DNA of 5,869 nt from an uncultured Muribaculaceae bacterium (lineage in GTDB: Bacteria; Bacteroidota; Bacteroidia; Bacteroidales; Muribaculaceae), in the NCBI GenBank assembly GCA_910586175.1, contig CAJUIJ010000153.1, positions 1 through 5,869 of the forward strand. Direction: 5' to 3'. The first letter of the stretch is position 1. Every line of letters begins with the position of its first letter. Shown here one piece after another: positions 1 through 5,869 of the stretch. Under the pieces are notes generated by a model. The model did not search any database and was not told the origin of the DNA. It was given only the letters and a program-made list of their open reading frames with translations. The position numbers were made by a program, and so were the translations under genes.

Positions 1-2
1 TT

Positions 3-105
3 GCGAAGCCACCGGGAGCGAGGAGCCTCCGGCGACGACCACAATCAAGTCTTTATAAATTCTTAGTGGTCGTCGCCGGAGGCTCCTCGCTCCCGGTGGC
101 TTCGC
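3..105. repeat. Long perfect inverted repeat (40-bp stem, 23-nt loop)
   Basis: Positions 3-42 are the exact reverse complement of 66-105, with no mismatch over 40 bp. A T·G wobble pair (2/106) and a T-A pair (1/107) could extend the stem. The arms are GC-rich (30 of 40 bases) while the 23-nt loop (43-65) is about 83% AT, so base composition changes sharply. It lies 47 bp beyond the stop codon of the hydrolase gene. As RNA on either strand it would form a very stable hairpin, and as DNA it could extrude a cruciform. It is much longer than a usual intrinsic terminator stem and no T-tract is visible after the right arm; the far side of the left arm is outside the window. It could be a dispersed intergenic repeat, a MITE-like remnant, or a 3' mRNA-stabilising structure. 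The structure is certain and the role is not known. Confidence 0.93.
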
Positions 106-152
106 GACGGCTCTTATCATCAATATGTTAAGCGCTCATCGCGACATTATCG

Positions 153-821
153 TCAGAGGGTCTCCTTCATGCGCTTATATACGAAATTCTTGCCACGCGA
201 CATCTGGTCGCCTATAGGATGCTCTATGCCGGGCAGCTTCACAGCCCCATCTTCCTGAATCCAGTTGACCACAGCATCCATCCACTCTATCATGCCTTGA
301 CGCGTGGGATGCGGATTGGTTTTGCTCTGGCGAGGCAACTTAAGGTCAAAACTCCTAAAGAAATGGCCATCTCCCATCTCATCTGCAAGCCACGAGTTGA
401 GAGTCTCCCCCTTGCCATGACCCGGCCATGAGGGTGGTCCCACCCATATCACCGGCACATCACCGGCAGCTGCCTTTATGGCATCAACCTGAGCCTTAAA
501 CCTTGAAGGCTTCGGTTCGAAAAGCTCATTCATGCCCAGGCTTACCAATATCACATCAGGCTTATACGTCTTCACGAGAGTGGGGAGCTTAGGGGTACTC
601 CCCCACTTCTTGATGGTCGAACCATCCCATACCACAGTCGACACATCAAAGCCATTCTGCTTGCCATATGCATGAAGCCGCTCGGCAAGCCAACCTGTCA
701 TCGAATCACCTATAAAAAGCACATTATCGGCCACAGGGCGCTTGTCGGTCGCTTCCTCAGTCTGCGCCGGCAGCATAAACACCGTCAGCACCGCCACCAG
801 CGACAATATAAGATTTCTCAT
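153..821 (-). CDS. Exported SGNH/GDSL-family hydrolase, atypical
   Basis: The 222-residue product begins with a signal peptide: basic R2, a hydrophobic core at about residues 4-17, and probable cleavage near A19. There is no lipobox cysteine, so a periplasmic location is expected. The mature part has SGNH-hydrolase blocks: GDSM at 38-41 with S40 as candidate nucleophile, G67 in WDGST as block II, GMNE at 96-99 as a variant of GxND with N98, and H171 in NPHPT as block V. Family members are esterases, lipases or carbohydrate acetyl-esterases. The aspartate normally three residues before the catalytic histidine is T168 here, so the triad looks incomplete or rearranged. About 50 residues follow H171, ending in a basic tail. 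No convincing promoter was seen in the 101-bp gap upstream, so it may be transcribed with the SulP gene ahead of it. The fold assignment is good; substrate and activity are open. Confidence 0.8.
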   Translation of the reverse strand: MRNLILSLVAVLTVFMLPAQTEEATDKRPVADNVLFIGDSMTGWLAERLHAYGKQNGFDVSTVVWDGSTIKKWGSTPKLPTLVKTYKPDVILVSLGMNELFEPKPSRFKAQVDAIKAAAGDVPVIWVGPPSWPGHGKGETLNSWLADEMGDGHFFRSFDLKLPRQSKTNPHPTRQGMIEWMDAVVNWIQEDGAVKLPGIEHPIGDQMSRGKNFVYKRMKETL

Positions 822-922
822 AACTCAGATTTTTAGAGTCCGATTAATAAGCAGATGTTCTATTTAATTTTAAGCAACACCTACTTGAGGTTGTGGCATA
901 GGCCATCTTCAAGATTAACAAC

Positions 923-2653
923 TCAAACCTCCATGACGTTCATGGCGCCCGAAAGTTCATGCCTGCGCATATTCGCCAGCTCATTGGCCACCACCACCGC
1001 ACTTGATATATGATTGCATATATGTTCAGGAGCAATGAGCGAATCGATATGAGATTTATGGAGTGCCTCCCGCACATTGTCGCGCACACCTGAAAGCACA
1101 ATCATGATACCCTCTTCGTGCGAAGACTCAATCAGAATCTGGAGGTTATGAATACCCGTGGAATCGATAAAAGGCACACGACGCATACGGATGATACGCA
1201 CAAGCGGTTTCTCACTTGTGCCGGAGCGCATCATCTCGTCAAACTTGGTTGCCGCACCGAAGAAGAATGGGCCATCGATTTCATATACCGAAACACCGGG
1301 CTGCAGGTTAAGCACCTCATGAGTGGTCATGTCGGCATCGGCAGCATCGAGCTGTTCGCCATATACCTTTATCGTAGTATTCTCCGACACACGGCGCAAG
1401 AAGACAATCACAGCAAGCAGCATGCCTATCTCGATGGCTATGGTCAGGTCAAAAATCACAGTGAGCAAGAAAGTCACCACAAGCACCCACACATCACCCT
1501 TCGGATTATTGACCATGCCACGTATTGTGCGCCATCCGCTCATATTATAAGCCACCATGATAAGCACGGCAGCGAGGCAAGCCATCGGCACCTGATTGAT
1601 AAGCGGCATGGCGAAGAGGAAGATCAGCAACAGCACCACCGCATGCACCATACCTGCCACCGGAGTACGGCCACCGTTGGTGATATTGGCCATGGTGCGT
1701 GCTATGGCACCCGTCACCGGTATACCACCGAAGAGCGGCACCGTGATATTTGCCAAGCCCTGGCCTATCAGCTCGGTGTTTGAATTGGTGCGCGAACCTG
1801 TCACACCGTCAGCCACAGTGGCTGAAAGCAGAGATTCAATGGCACCCAACATTGCGATGGTAAACGCCGATGGTAGCAGCAAATTGACAGAAGCCATGTT
1901 GAACCCAATGGCATGCGGAGCCGGAAGCGAACCGTCGATTGAGCCAAAACGGTCGCCGATAGTCTGCACTCCCGTCACACCGAAATATTCACGCGCCACA
2001 TAAAGCAGAAGCGTAACAAGCACAATGGCCGACAACGGACCGGGTATACGCTTTGAAATCTTGGGCATGGCGATAATAATAGCCAACGAAGCGACGCCCA
2101 CCAGAAGGGTAGCCACATTGACCGTGTCAAAATGCCGCAGATACACTCCCCACTTGCCTATAAAATCTCCCGGCACTGACTCAGAGATGGAGAGACCGAA
2201 AAAGTCAGGCATCTGAGTGGAGAAAATCGTCACCGCGATACCGGCAGTAAAACCCACCACAATAGGATAAGGTATGAACTTAATCACCGACCCAAGCCTG
2301 AAAAGGCCAAGAAGCACAAGGATGCACCCGGCCATAAACGTTGCCATGGCCAAACCCTGGAGGCCATACATTGCAATAATATTGTATATTATGACAATGA
2401 ATGCGCCCGTCGGACCACCTATCTGCACAGAATTGCCACCGAAAGCCGACACCATGAAGCCACCGATTATGGCCGTAATGAGACCCACCGCCGGCGACAC
2501 TCCACTCGCTATGGCAAATGCAATGGCCAACGGTATGGCAATAATGCCCACCACGATACCTGCAATAACGTCTTGTTTTAGACGCGACATCGAATATCCT
2601 TTCCATAAAGCCGCCGATGCGGGATGGAAGTCAATACTCCTGATCTTAAACAT
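923..2653 (-). CDS. SulP/SLC26-family anion transporter with STAS domain
   Basis: With the start at 2653 the product is 576 residues, normal for bacterial SulP proteins. The N-terminal two thirds hold many hydrophobic segments starting near residue 29, with the family motif QIGGPTGAF at 77-85 and the conserved TM8 region IESLLSATVAD at about 272-282. Its acidic residue E272 sits where family members place an ion- or substrate-binding acid. The C-terminal STAS domain covers about 451-559 and contains IDSTG at 496-500, whose S498/T499 match the STAS site that is phosphorylated in anti-sigma antagonists. SulP proteins move sulfate, bicarbonate, dicarboxylates or chloride across the inner membrane; no carbonic anhydrase or sulfur-assimilation gene is next to it, so the substrate is undecided. 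The frame stays open to an ATG at 2767, adding 38 residues, but those precede the usual family start and overlap a promoter-like sequence, so I take 2653. Confidence 0.93.
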   Translation of the reverse strand: MFKIRSIDFHPASAALWKGYSMSRLKQDVIAGIVVGIIAIPLAIAFAIASGVSPAVGLITAIIGGFMVSAFGGNSVQIGGPTGAFIVIIYNIIAMYGLQGLAMATFMAGCILVLLGLFRLGSVIKFIPYPIVVGFTAGIAVTIFSTQMPDFFGLSISESVPGDFIGKWGVYLRHFDTVNVATLLVGVASLAIIIAMPKISKRIPGPLSAIVLVTLLLYVAREYFGVTGVQTIGDRFGSIDGSLPAPHAIGFNMASVNLLLPSAFTIAMLGAIESLLSATVADGVTGSRTNSNTELIGQGLANITVPLFGGIPVTGAIARTMANITNGGRTPVAGMVHAVVLLLIFLFAMPLINQVPMACLAAVLIMVAYNMSGWRTIRGMVNNPKGDVWVLVVTFLLTVIFDLTIAIEIGMLLAVIVFLRRVSENTTIKVYGEQLDAADADMTTHEVLNLQPGVSVYEIDGPFFFGAATKFDEMMRSGTSEKPLVRIIRMRRVPFIDSTGIHNLQILIESSHEEGIMIVLSGVRDNVREALHKSHIDSLIAPEHICNHISSAVVVANELANMRRHELSGAMNVMEV

Positions 2654-2680
2654 ATCTTTATACCTTTTACCTTTATACCT

Positions 2681-2712
2681 CAAATATAGTACGTACACCC
2701 GGTCATAATAAA
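2681..2712 (-). promoter_or_regulatory. Candidate Bacteroidota promoter for the SulP gene
   Basis: Read on the minus strand, TATATTTG (2688 to 2681) matches the Bacteroidota -7 element TAnnTTTG exactly. Upstream, TTTA (2712 to 2709, 20-bp spacer) is a three-of-four match to the -33 TTTG. Transcription would start near 2674, giving a leader of about 20 nt before the ATG at 2653, with an AAAGG-containing stretch in that leader. An 8-bp palindrome GTACGTAC (2689-2696) abuts the -7 element. The -7 match is good and the -33 match weaker. Confidence 0.5.
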
Positions 2713-2783
2713 AGTATAGACCGATGCAACAGGCTGCAAAATTAGCGAAAAATAGCCACATCAACAAATTTTTAGCACCCGAA

Positions 2784-2801
2784 TGTTAAGATTTGTTAAC
2801 A
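2784..2801. repeat. 18-bp inverted repeat upstream of the ABC promoter
   Basis: TGTTAA (2784-2789) and TTAACA (2796-2801) are perfect reverse complements separated by 6 nt. The repeat ends 3 bp before the -33 element of the ABC operon promoter. It has the same 6-6-6 geometry as the candidate operator at 2840-2857 but a different arm sequence. In AT-rich intergenic DNA such a repeat can arise by chance, so a regulatory role is only a possibility. Confidence 0.3.
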
Positions 2802-2804
2802 CAT

Positions 2805-2835
2805 TTTGATATATCACGGATTATTCCTACTTTTG
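2805..2835 (+). promoter_or_regulatory. Bacteroidota promoter of the ABC/GntR operon
   Basis: TTTG (2805-2808) is followed after exactly 19 bp by TACTTTTG (2828-2835), a full match to the Bacteroidota primary-sigma pattern TTTG / 19-21 bp / TAnnTTTG. The expected start of transcription is about 2840-2843, leaving a leader near 50 nt before the first ATPase at 2893. It is the only clear promoter found ahead of the four plus-strand genes, which are closely spaced and probably one transcript. Confidence 0.8.
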
Positions 2836-2839
2836 CACC

Positions 2840-2857
2840 GTTGTAGTAATGTACAAC
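2840..2857. promoter_or_regulatory. Candidate GntR (YtrA-type) operator
   Basis: GTTGTA (2840-2845) and TACAAC (2852-2857) form a perfect inverted repeat with a 6-nt spacer. It begins 4 bp after the -7 element and so covers the expected transcription start. A dimer bound here would block RNA polymerase. The downstream GntR regulator in the same operon is the natural candidate ligand, as YtrA-type regulators commonly repress their own ABC operons through short palindromes with GTA/TAC cores. The symmetry and position are directly visible; the binding partner is inferred. Confidence 0.6.
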
Positions 2858-2892
2858 AGTAAAACCAACTGCATCACACAAATTTCGAAGTA

Positions 2893-3759
2893 ATGATTGA
2901 ACTCAGAGATATAGAGTTTTCCTACCGGAAGCAAGGTGCGCCCGCCCTCACCGCAGTGAGTGCGGTCATAGGACCGGGCGTGCACCTTTTGGCAGGGGAG
3001 AATGGAGCCGGCAAGACCACGTTGCTGCATCTCATAGCCGGTGTGGCCCGGCCACAGGCCGGCGAAGTGATGATAGACGGCACACCGGCCGCCGGATGCA
3101 AGCCTCGCGATATGGGACGCACATTTCTTCTGGAGGAGGGTATGCAACTTCCGGGCAAGACAATAAGAGGTTTCTCCCGTCTTCATTCGGGCTTTTACCC
3201 CAACTTCTCGGCAGAAGCCTTCACATCCAATCTCGCGGCATTCGGACTTTCGGGCGAAGAGCCGATGAAATCGCAATCACTCGGCAACCGCAAGAAAGCG
3301 CAGCTCGCCTACGCCCTCGCCTTAGGAGTGGAAGTGCTGCTGCTCGATGAGCCCACCAATGCGCTCGACATCGAAAGCAAGGCGATATTTCGCAAACTCA
3401 TAGCCTCCAACATCAATGAAGAGCAGACACTAATCATCTCCACCCACACAGTGCAGGAACTCGAGAACATGTTTGACGGAGGCATGATACTCTCACGTTC
3501 GAGACTTGTATTTGCAGGCACAGAAGAAGCCGTAGCCACACGCCTCGCTTTCAAAGTGAGCCGGGCCCCTCTTCCCGATGCATTATACTCCGAGATACAG
3601 CCGGGCCGAGTGCTCAGCATATGCCTTGCCGACGACATGGAAGAGACACGCGTGGACTGGAGGCTCTTCTATTCGGCAATGCACTCACCCAAACGTTCCG
3701 AGATAGCCCAAGCGCTCATGAAGCCTCGACACCCAGATACCATGCTCCCGCAAGATTGA
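2893..3759 (+). CDS. ABC transporter ATP-binding protein (YtrB-like), first operon gene
   Basis: The 288-residue protein is a single nucleotide-binding domain with a C-terminal tail of about 80 residues. Walker A is GENGAGKT (35-42), Walker B is VLLLDEP with D152/E153, the D-loop NALD follows, and the H-loop histidine is H185 in ISTHT. The signature motif is unusual: QSLGN (128-132) replaces LSGGQ, followed by a typical RKKAQLAYAL helix. The Q-loop region (FLLEEG, 78-83) carries glutamates where most ABC ATPases have glutamine. It should power the membrane protein encoded 34 bp downstream, probably as an ATPase dimer at the inner membrane. The start at 2893 fits the promoter and a leader of about 50 nt. 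Family resemblance is to the ATPases of GntR-controlled ABC modules, generally exporters or cell-envelope stress systems. The cargo is unknown. Confidence 0.9.
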   Translation: MIELRDIEFSYRKQGAPALTAVSAVIGPGVHLLAGENGAGKTTLLHLIAGVARPQAGEVMIDGTPAAGCKPRDMGRTFLLEEGMQLPGKTIRGFSRLHSGFYPNFSAEAFTSNLAAFGLSGEEPMKSQSLGNRKKAQLAYALALGVEVLLLDEPTNALDIESKAIFRKLIASNINEEQTLIISTHTVQELENMFDGGMILSRSRLVFAGTEEAVATRLAFKVSRAPLPDALYSEIQPGRVLSICLADDMEETRVDWRLFYSAMHSPKRSEIAQALMKPRHPDTMLPQD

Positions 3760-3793
3760 CCACCCATAAGAATACGAATATACCGACAAATAT

Positions 3794-4612
3794 ATGGTAA
3801 TCAACGACACCAACATAGAAAACAGGCACGCAGAGAAAGTCCGGAATGGATTCTCATGGCATCGCGTAGGGCTTCTCTACCGATACTATGGCACCATCGT
3901 CAACAAGCAGACCCTCATATACTTCATTATCTCTGCACTATGCGCAGTGCTGACACTGCTGCCGTTGCCTGAAGTGATTCAAGTAAGTTTCTTCACCCTT
4001 ATCTGGACAGTGCTTCCGCTGATTTATACACTCGCGCCATGCGCTTTCGGCCAGCAAACATCCTCTCCTATCGTGGAGCGGCTTATTCCGGCACGCACAT
4101 CAGAGAAACTCACTTTTTTCATATCCTATCTCTTCATCGTGCTTCCCTTGGTGGTGTATGCATTGCCACTGATGGCCATGTGGCTTTACAACCAGATTCC
4201 TTCTGTGCAGACTCCGGAAATGTTGACATTGCTTGACCTTAAGGCAAACTCGCCTGCAGTGCTTAGAATATTCAATATAATCGACAGCGCGGCAACCGTG
4301 CTTTTATGTCTGCTCGTGGTGGAGAACTCCCGAAGAAACAAAATATTCAAGGGCATCATAGCAGTGATAGCATTCAACTTCATAATAGGAATGCTCGGTG
4401 CGATACGTGGTTTTGTCTTCGTATTTCAAGAGGGCTTCAAGGCTGGCAAATACGGCATTGATCCCGAAGACCCTCACTCTTTGACTAAAAAAATGATAGA
4501 AGAGATAGCATGCACACCAGGCTACATGGCATTCATGTACATATTCCTGATTGCGATAGTAGCGATAATGATATGGCAGATCTACATCACCTTAAAACGC
4601 AAGAACTTGTAG
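3794..4612 (+). CDS. Six-helix membrane protein, probable ABC-2-like permease
   Basis: The 272-residue protein has a cytoplasmic N-terminus of about 40 residues and six likely membrane helices at roughly 41-58, 64-84, 107-131, 159-177, 186-212 and 243-267, ending in a basic tail (KRKNL). Between helices 2 and 3 lies ERLIPARTSEK (95-105), resembling the LPAS..EK loop common in Bacteroidota ABC-2-type permeases, where it probably contacts the ATPase. There is no signal peptide and no ATPase motif. Position directly after one ATPase gene and 4 bp before the GntR gene makes it the likely membrane half of the first transporter, acting as a dimer. I infer the permease role from topology and context; the primary sequence itself is weakly diagnostic. 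It could alternatively be an accessory membrane subunit. Confidence 0.72.
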   Translation: MVINDTNIENRHAEKVRNGFSWHRVGLLYRYYGTIVNKQTLIYFIISALCAVLTLLPLPEVIQVSFFTLIWTVLPLIYTLAPCAFGQQTSSPIVERLIPARTSEKLTFFISYLFIVLPLVVYALPLMAMWLYNQIPSVQTPEMLTLLDLKANSPAVLRIFNIIDSAATVLLCLLVVENSRRNKIFKGIIAVIAFNFIIGMLGAIRGFVFVFQEGFKAGKYGIDPEDPHSLTKKMIEEIACTPGYMAFMYIFLIAIVAIMIWQIYITLKRKNL

Positions 4613-4616
4613 GGAA

Positions 4617-4976
4617 ATGATGGAATTTAACGACAATAAGCCAATATACAAGCAGATTGTTGAATACGCATTCAACTGCATCATAGACGGGATGTGGCCT
4701 CCGGGGAGTCGCATCCCGTCGGTGCGGGAGCTTGCCGGCGACCTTGGGGTTAACACACGCACTGTGCTCAAAGCCATGGAGGACCTGCAGGGCCTCGCCG
4801 TGATAGAGCCTCGCCGAGGCATGGGCTTCATACTCAAAGCCGATGCGGCCGACACAGTCCTCGCGGAGAGACAAAGAGAATTTTTCAACGTTATGATACC
4901 GGCCTTGAAGTCAGAGATGAAACGGCTGGGCATCAGCACACAAGAACTGATTAAAAGAATATCACAAGATGAATGA
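4617..4976 (+). CDS. GntR-family transcriptional regulator, YtrA subfamily
   Basis: The 119-residue product has an N-terminal winged helix-turn-helix (about 9-76) with the GntR hallmark PIYKQIVEYAF, then PPGSRIPSVRELAGDLGVN, a recognition helix around 45-57 and a wing at RRGMGF (66-71). Only about 43 residues follow, predicted as helices, which is the short dimerisation tail of the YtrA subfamily; larger GntR subfamilies have a ligand-binding domain there. Translation can start at either of two adjacent ATGs (4617 or 4620). The gene starts 4 bp after the membrane-protein stop and overlaps the next ATPase by 8 bp, so it sits inside an ABC operon. By analogy with ytrA it probably represses this operon, most likely at the inverted repeat 2840-2857. 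The inducer is not known, and the small C-terminal domain gives no obvious pocket. Confidence 0.93.
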   Translation: MMEFNDNKPIYKQIVEYAFNCIIDGMWPPGSRIPSVRELAGDLGVNTRTVLKAMEDLQGLAVIEPRRGMGFILKADAADTVLAERQREFFNVMIPALKSEMKRLGISTQELIKRISQDE

Positions 4977-5869
4977 CACAATCTTAACAGCAGAGCATAT
5001 CACAAAGCGCTTCGCCAACCACACTGCGCTCAACGATGTCAGTATCGAAGTGCCTCGTGGCAAGGTGTACGGACTTCTCGGTCCCAACGGAGCCGGAAAG
5101 ACCACACTTATCCGCATTATCAACCATATAACGGCCCCCGACTTGGGCACGGTGACATTCAACGGCCATAGGCTCACAGCCACCGATGTGGTCAACATAG
5201 GTTACCTGCCCGAGGAACGCGGACTCTACAAGAAGATGAAAGTGGGCGAACAGGCATTATTTTTTGCTCGCCTTAAGGGGCTTTCTCGCGCAGAGGCCAC
5301 CAGCCGGCTCAAGGAGTGGTTTGAACGCATGGAAATATCCGACTGGTGGGACAAAAAAGTGGAAGAACTCTCCAAAGGCATGGCCCAGAAGGTGCAGTTT
5401 ATCGTCACCGTGCTTCACCGTCCGGAGCTTCTGATATTCGATGAGCCATTCTCCGGCTTCGACCCCATCAATGCAGGCATACTCAAACGCGAGATACTGA
5501 AACTCCGCGACGAAGGGAGCACCATCATCTTCTCCACTCACAATATGGAGAGCGTTGAAGAACTCTGCGACAACATAACGCTAATCAACAAATCGCGCAA
5601 CATACTTTCAGGTGCGGTGAGCGACATTCGCGAACAGTTTGCCGACAAGGAATATCGGCTTACCTACAAAGGCGATCCGACCCGACTGCTTGAGACAACC
5701 GATACACTCGGCGCCAAGGCAGAAGTGCTACCCGATGACAAATTCGGTAACCGCACAGCCGCGATAATACTCAACGCTGCAGAAAAGCGACAACTTATCA
5801 GCGGCCTGAACGAGACTGTTGACATCGTGGGCTTCGAGCGCGTGCTCCCCTCGATGGACAACATATTTA
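4969..5869 (+). CDS. ABC transporter ATP-binding protein (NatA-like), partial at right edge
   Basis: Three hundred codons are visible and the frame is still open at the window end. The ATPase domain has Walker A GPNGAGKT (38-45), signature LSKGM (134-138), Walker B LLIFDEP with D158/E159, D-loop GFDP (163-166) and H-loop H191 in STHNM. The Q-loop is YLPEERGLY (79-87) with E82 in the usual glutamine position, common in NatA/YhaQ-like proteins. Residues from about 215 on fit the C-terminal extension (DUF4162 type) of that group. The ATG at 4969 overlaps the last eight bases of the gntR gene, suggesting translational coupling. NatA-type ATPases pair with a large ABC-2 permease (NatB-like) for sodium or drug export. 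No such gene is inside the window, but one is expected immediately downstream. Its low similarity to the first ATPase argues against a recent duplication. Confidence 0.93.
   Translation, partial: MNDTILTAEHITKRFANHTALNDVSIEVPRGKVYGLLGPNGAGKTTLIRIINHITAPDLGTVTFNGHRLTATDVVNIGYLPEERGLYKKMKVGEQALFFARLKGLSRAEATSRLKEWFERMEISDWWDKKVEELSKGMAQKVQFIVTVLHRPELLIFDEPFSGFDPINAGILKREILKLRDEGSTIIFSTHNMESVEELCDNITLINKSRNILSGAVSDIREQFADKEYRLTYKGDPTRLLETTDTLGAKAEVLPDDKFGNRTAAIILNAAEKRQLISGLNETVDIVGFERVLPSMDNIF

Noticed and set aside
43..65. Invertible promoter (phase switch) within the left inverted repeat
   Set aside because: The segment between the arms is only 23 bp and contains no -33/-7 promoter pair on either strand. 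No recombinase gene is nearby in the window.
875..893. Possible terminator hairpin between the SulP and hydrolase genes
   Set aside because: The stem is about six pairs with a two-base bulge, and the following minus-strand sequence has no clean T-tract, so it cannot be supported as a terminator.
910..917. Possible -7 element (TAATCTTG on the minus strand) for the hydrolase gene
   Set aside because: It has one mismatch to TAnnTTTG and no TTTG-like box at the 19-21 bp spacing upstream.
1118..1783. Long open frame on the plus strand, 221 codons, histidine-rich
   Set aside because: It lies entirely antisense to the SulP gene, whose family motifs and STAS domain are clear. Its low-complexity His/Thr composition is the expected mirror of hydrophobic minus-strand codons.
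2689..2696. GTACGTAC palindrome next to the SulP -7 element as an operator
   Set aside because: Eight bases is short enough to occur by chance, and its arms do not match those of the candidate GntR operator.
1596..2708. Several plus-strand open frames antisense to the SulP gene
   Set aside because: They have proline/alanine/methionine-rich shadow composition, no recognisable domain, and fully overlap a confident gene.
2827..3276. 149-codon minus-strand frame overlapping the ABC promoter and first ATPase
   Set aside because: It is antisense to Walker A and the promoter, has no family motif, and is rich in Cys, Arg and His as typical of a shadow frame.

Overview
The window looks like chromosome of a gut-type Bacteroidota, most likely a Bacteroidales member and possibly Muribaculaceae-like. 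This rests on two matches to the Bacteroidota promoter pattern (TTTG, 19-21 bp spacer, TAnnTTTG), weak or absent Shine-Dalgarno sequences, roughly balanced base composition, and the style of the SulP and GntR/ABC proteins. The genus is an inference. I see no rRNA, tRNA, CRISPR array, transposase or phage gene.

Left part (1-922): a perfect 40-bp inverted repeat around a 23-nt AT-rich loop (3-105), then a minus-strand gene for a small exported SGNH/GDSL-type hydrolase (153-821). Centre (923-2653, minus strand): a SulP/SLC26-family anion transporter with a C-terminal STAS domain. I start it at 2653 rather than at the upstream ATG at 2767, because a promoter-like sequence lies between the two. 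The hydrolase follows it by about 100 bp on the same strand and may share its transcript.

Right part (2784-5869, plus strand): a divergent operon beginning at a well-formed Bacteroidota promoter (2805-2835) with an 18-bp inverted repeat placed right at the expected transcription start (2840-2857). It encodes an ABC ATPase, a six-helix membrane protein, a short GntR regulator of the YtrA type, and a second ABC ATPase of the NatA type that runs off the window. The likely reading is an autoregulated ABC export or stress module, comparable in parts list to the Bacillus ytr operon but with the regulator inside the operon instead of first. The membrane partner of the second ATPase probably lies just past the right edge. 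The substrate cannot be told from sequence.

Most of this is recognisable household or accessory biology. The most unexplained element is the long hairpin at the left edge. The most testable regulatory idea is the GntR operator on the ABC promoter.
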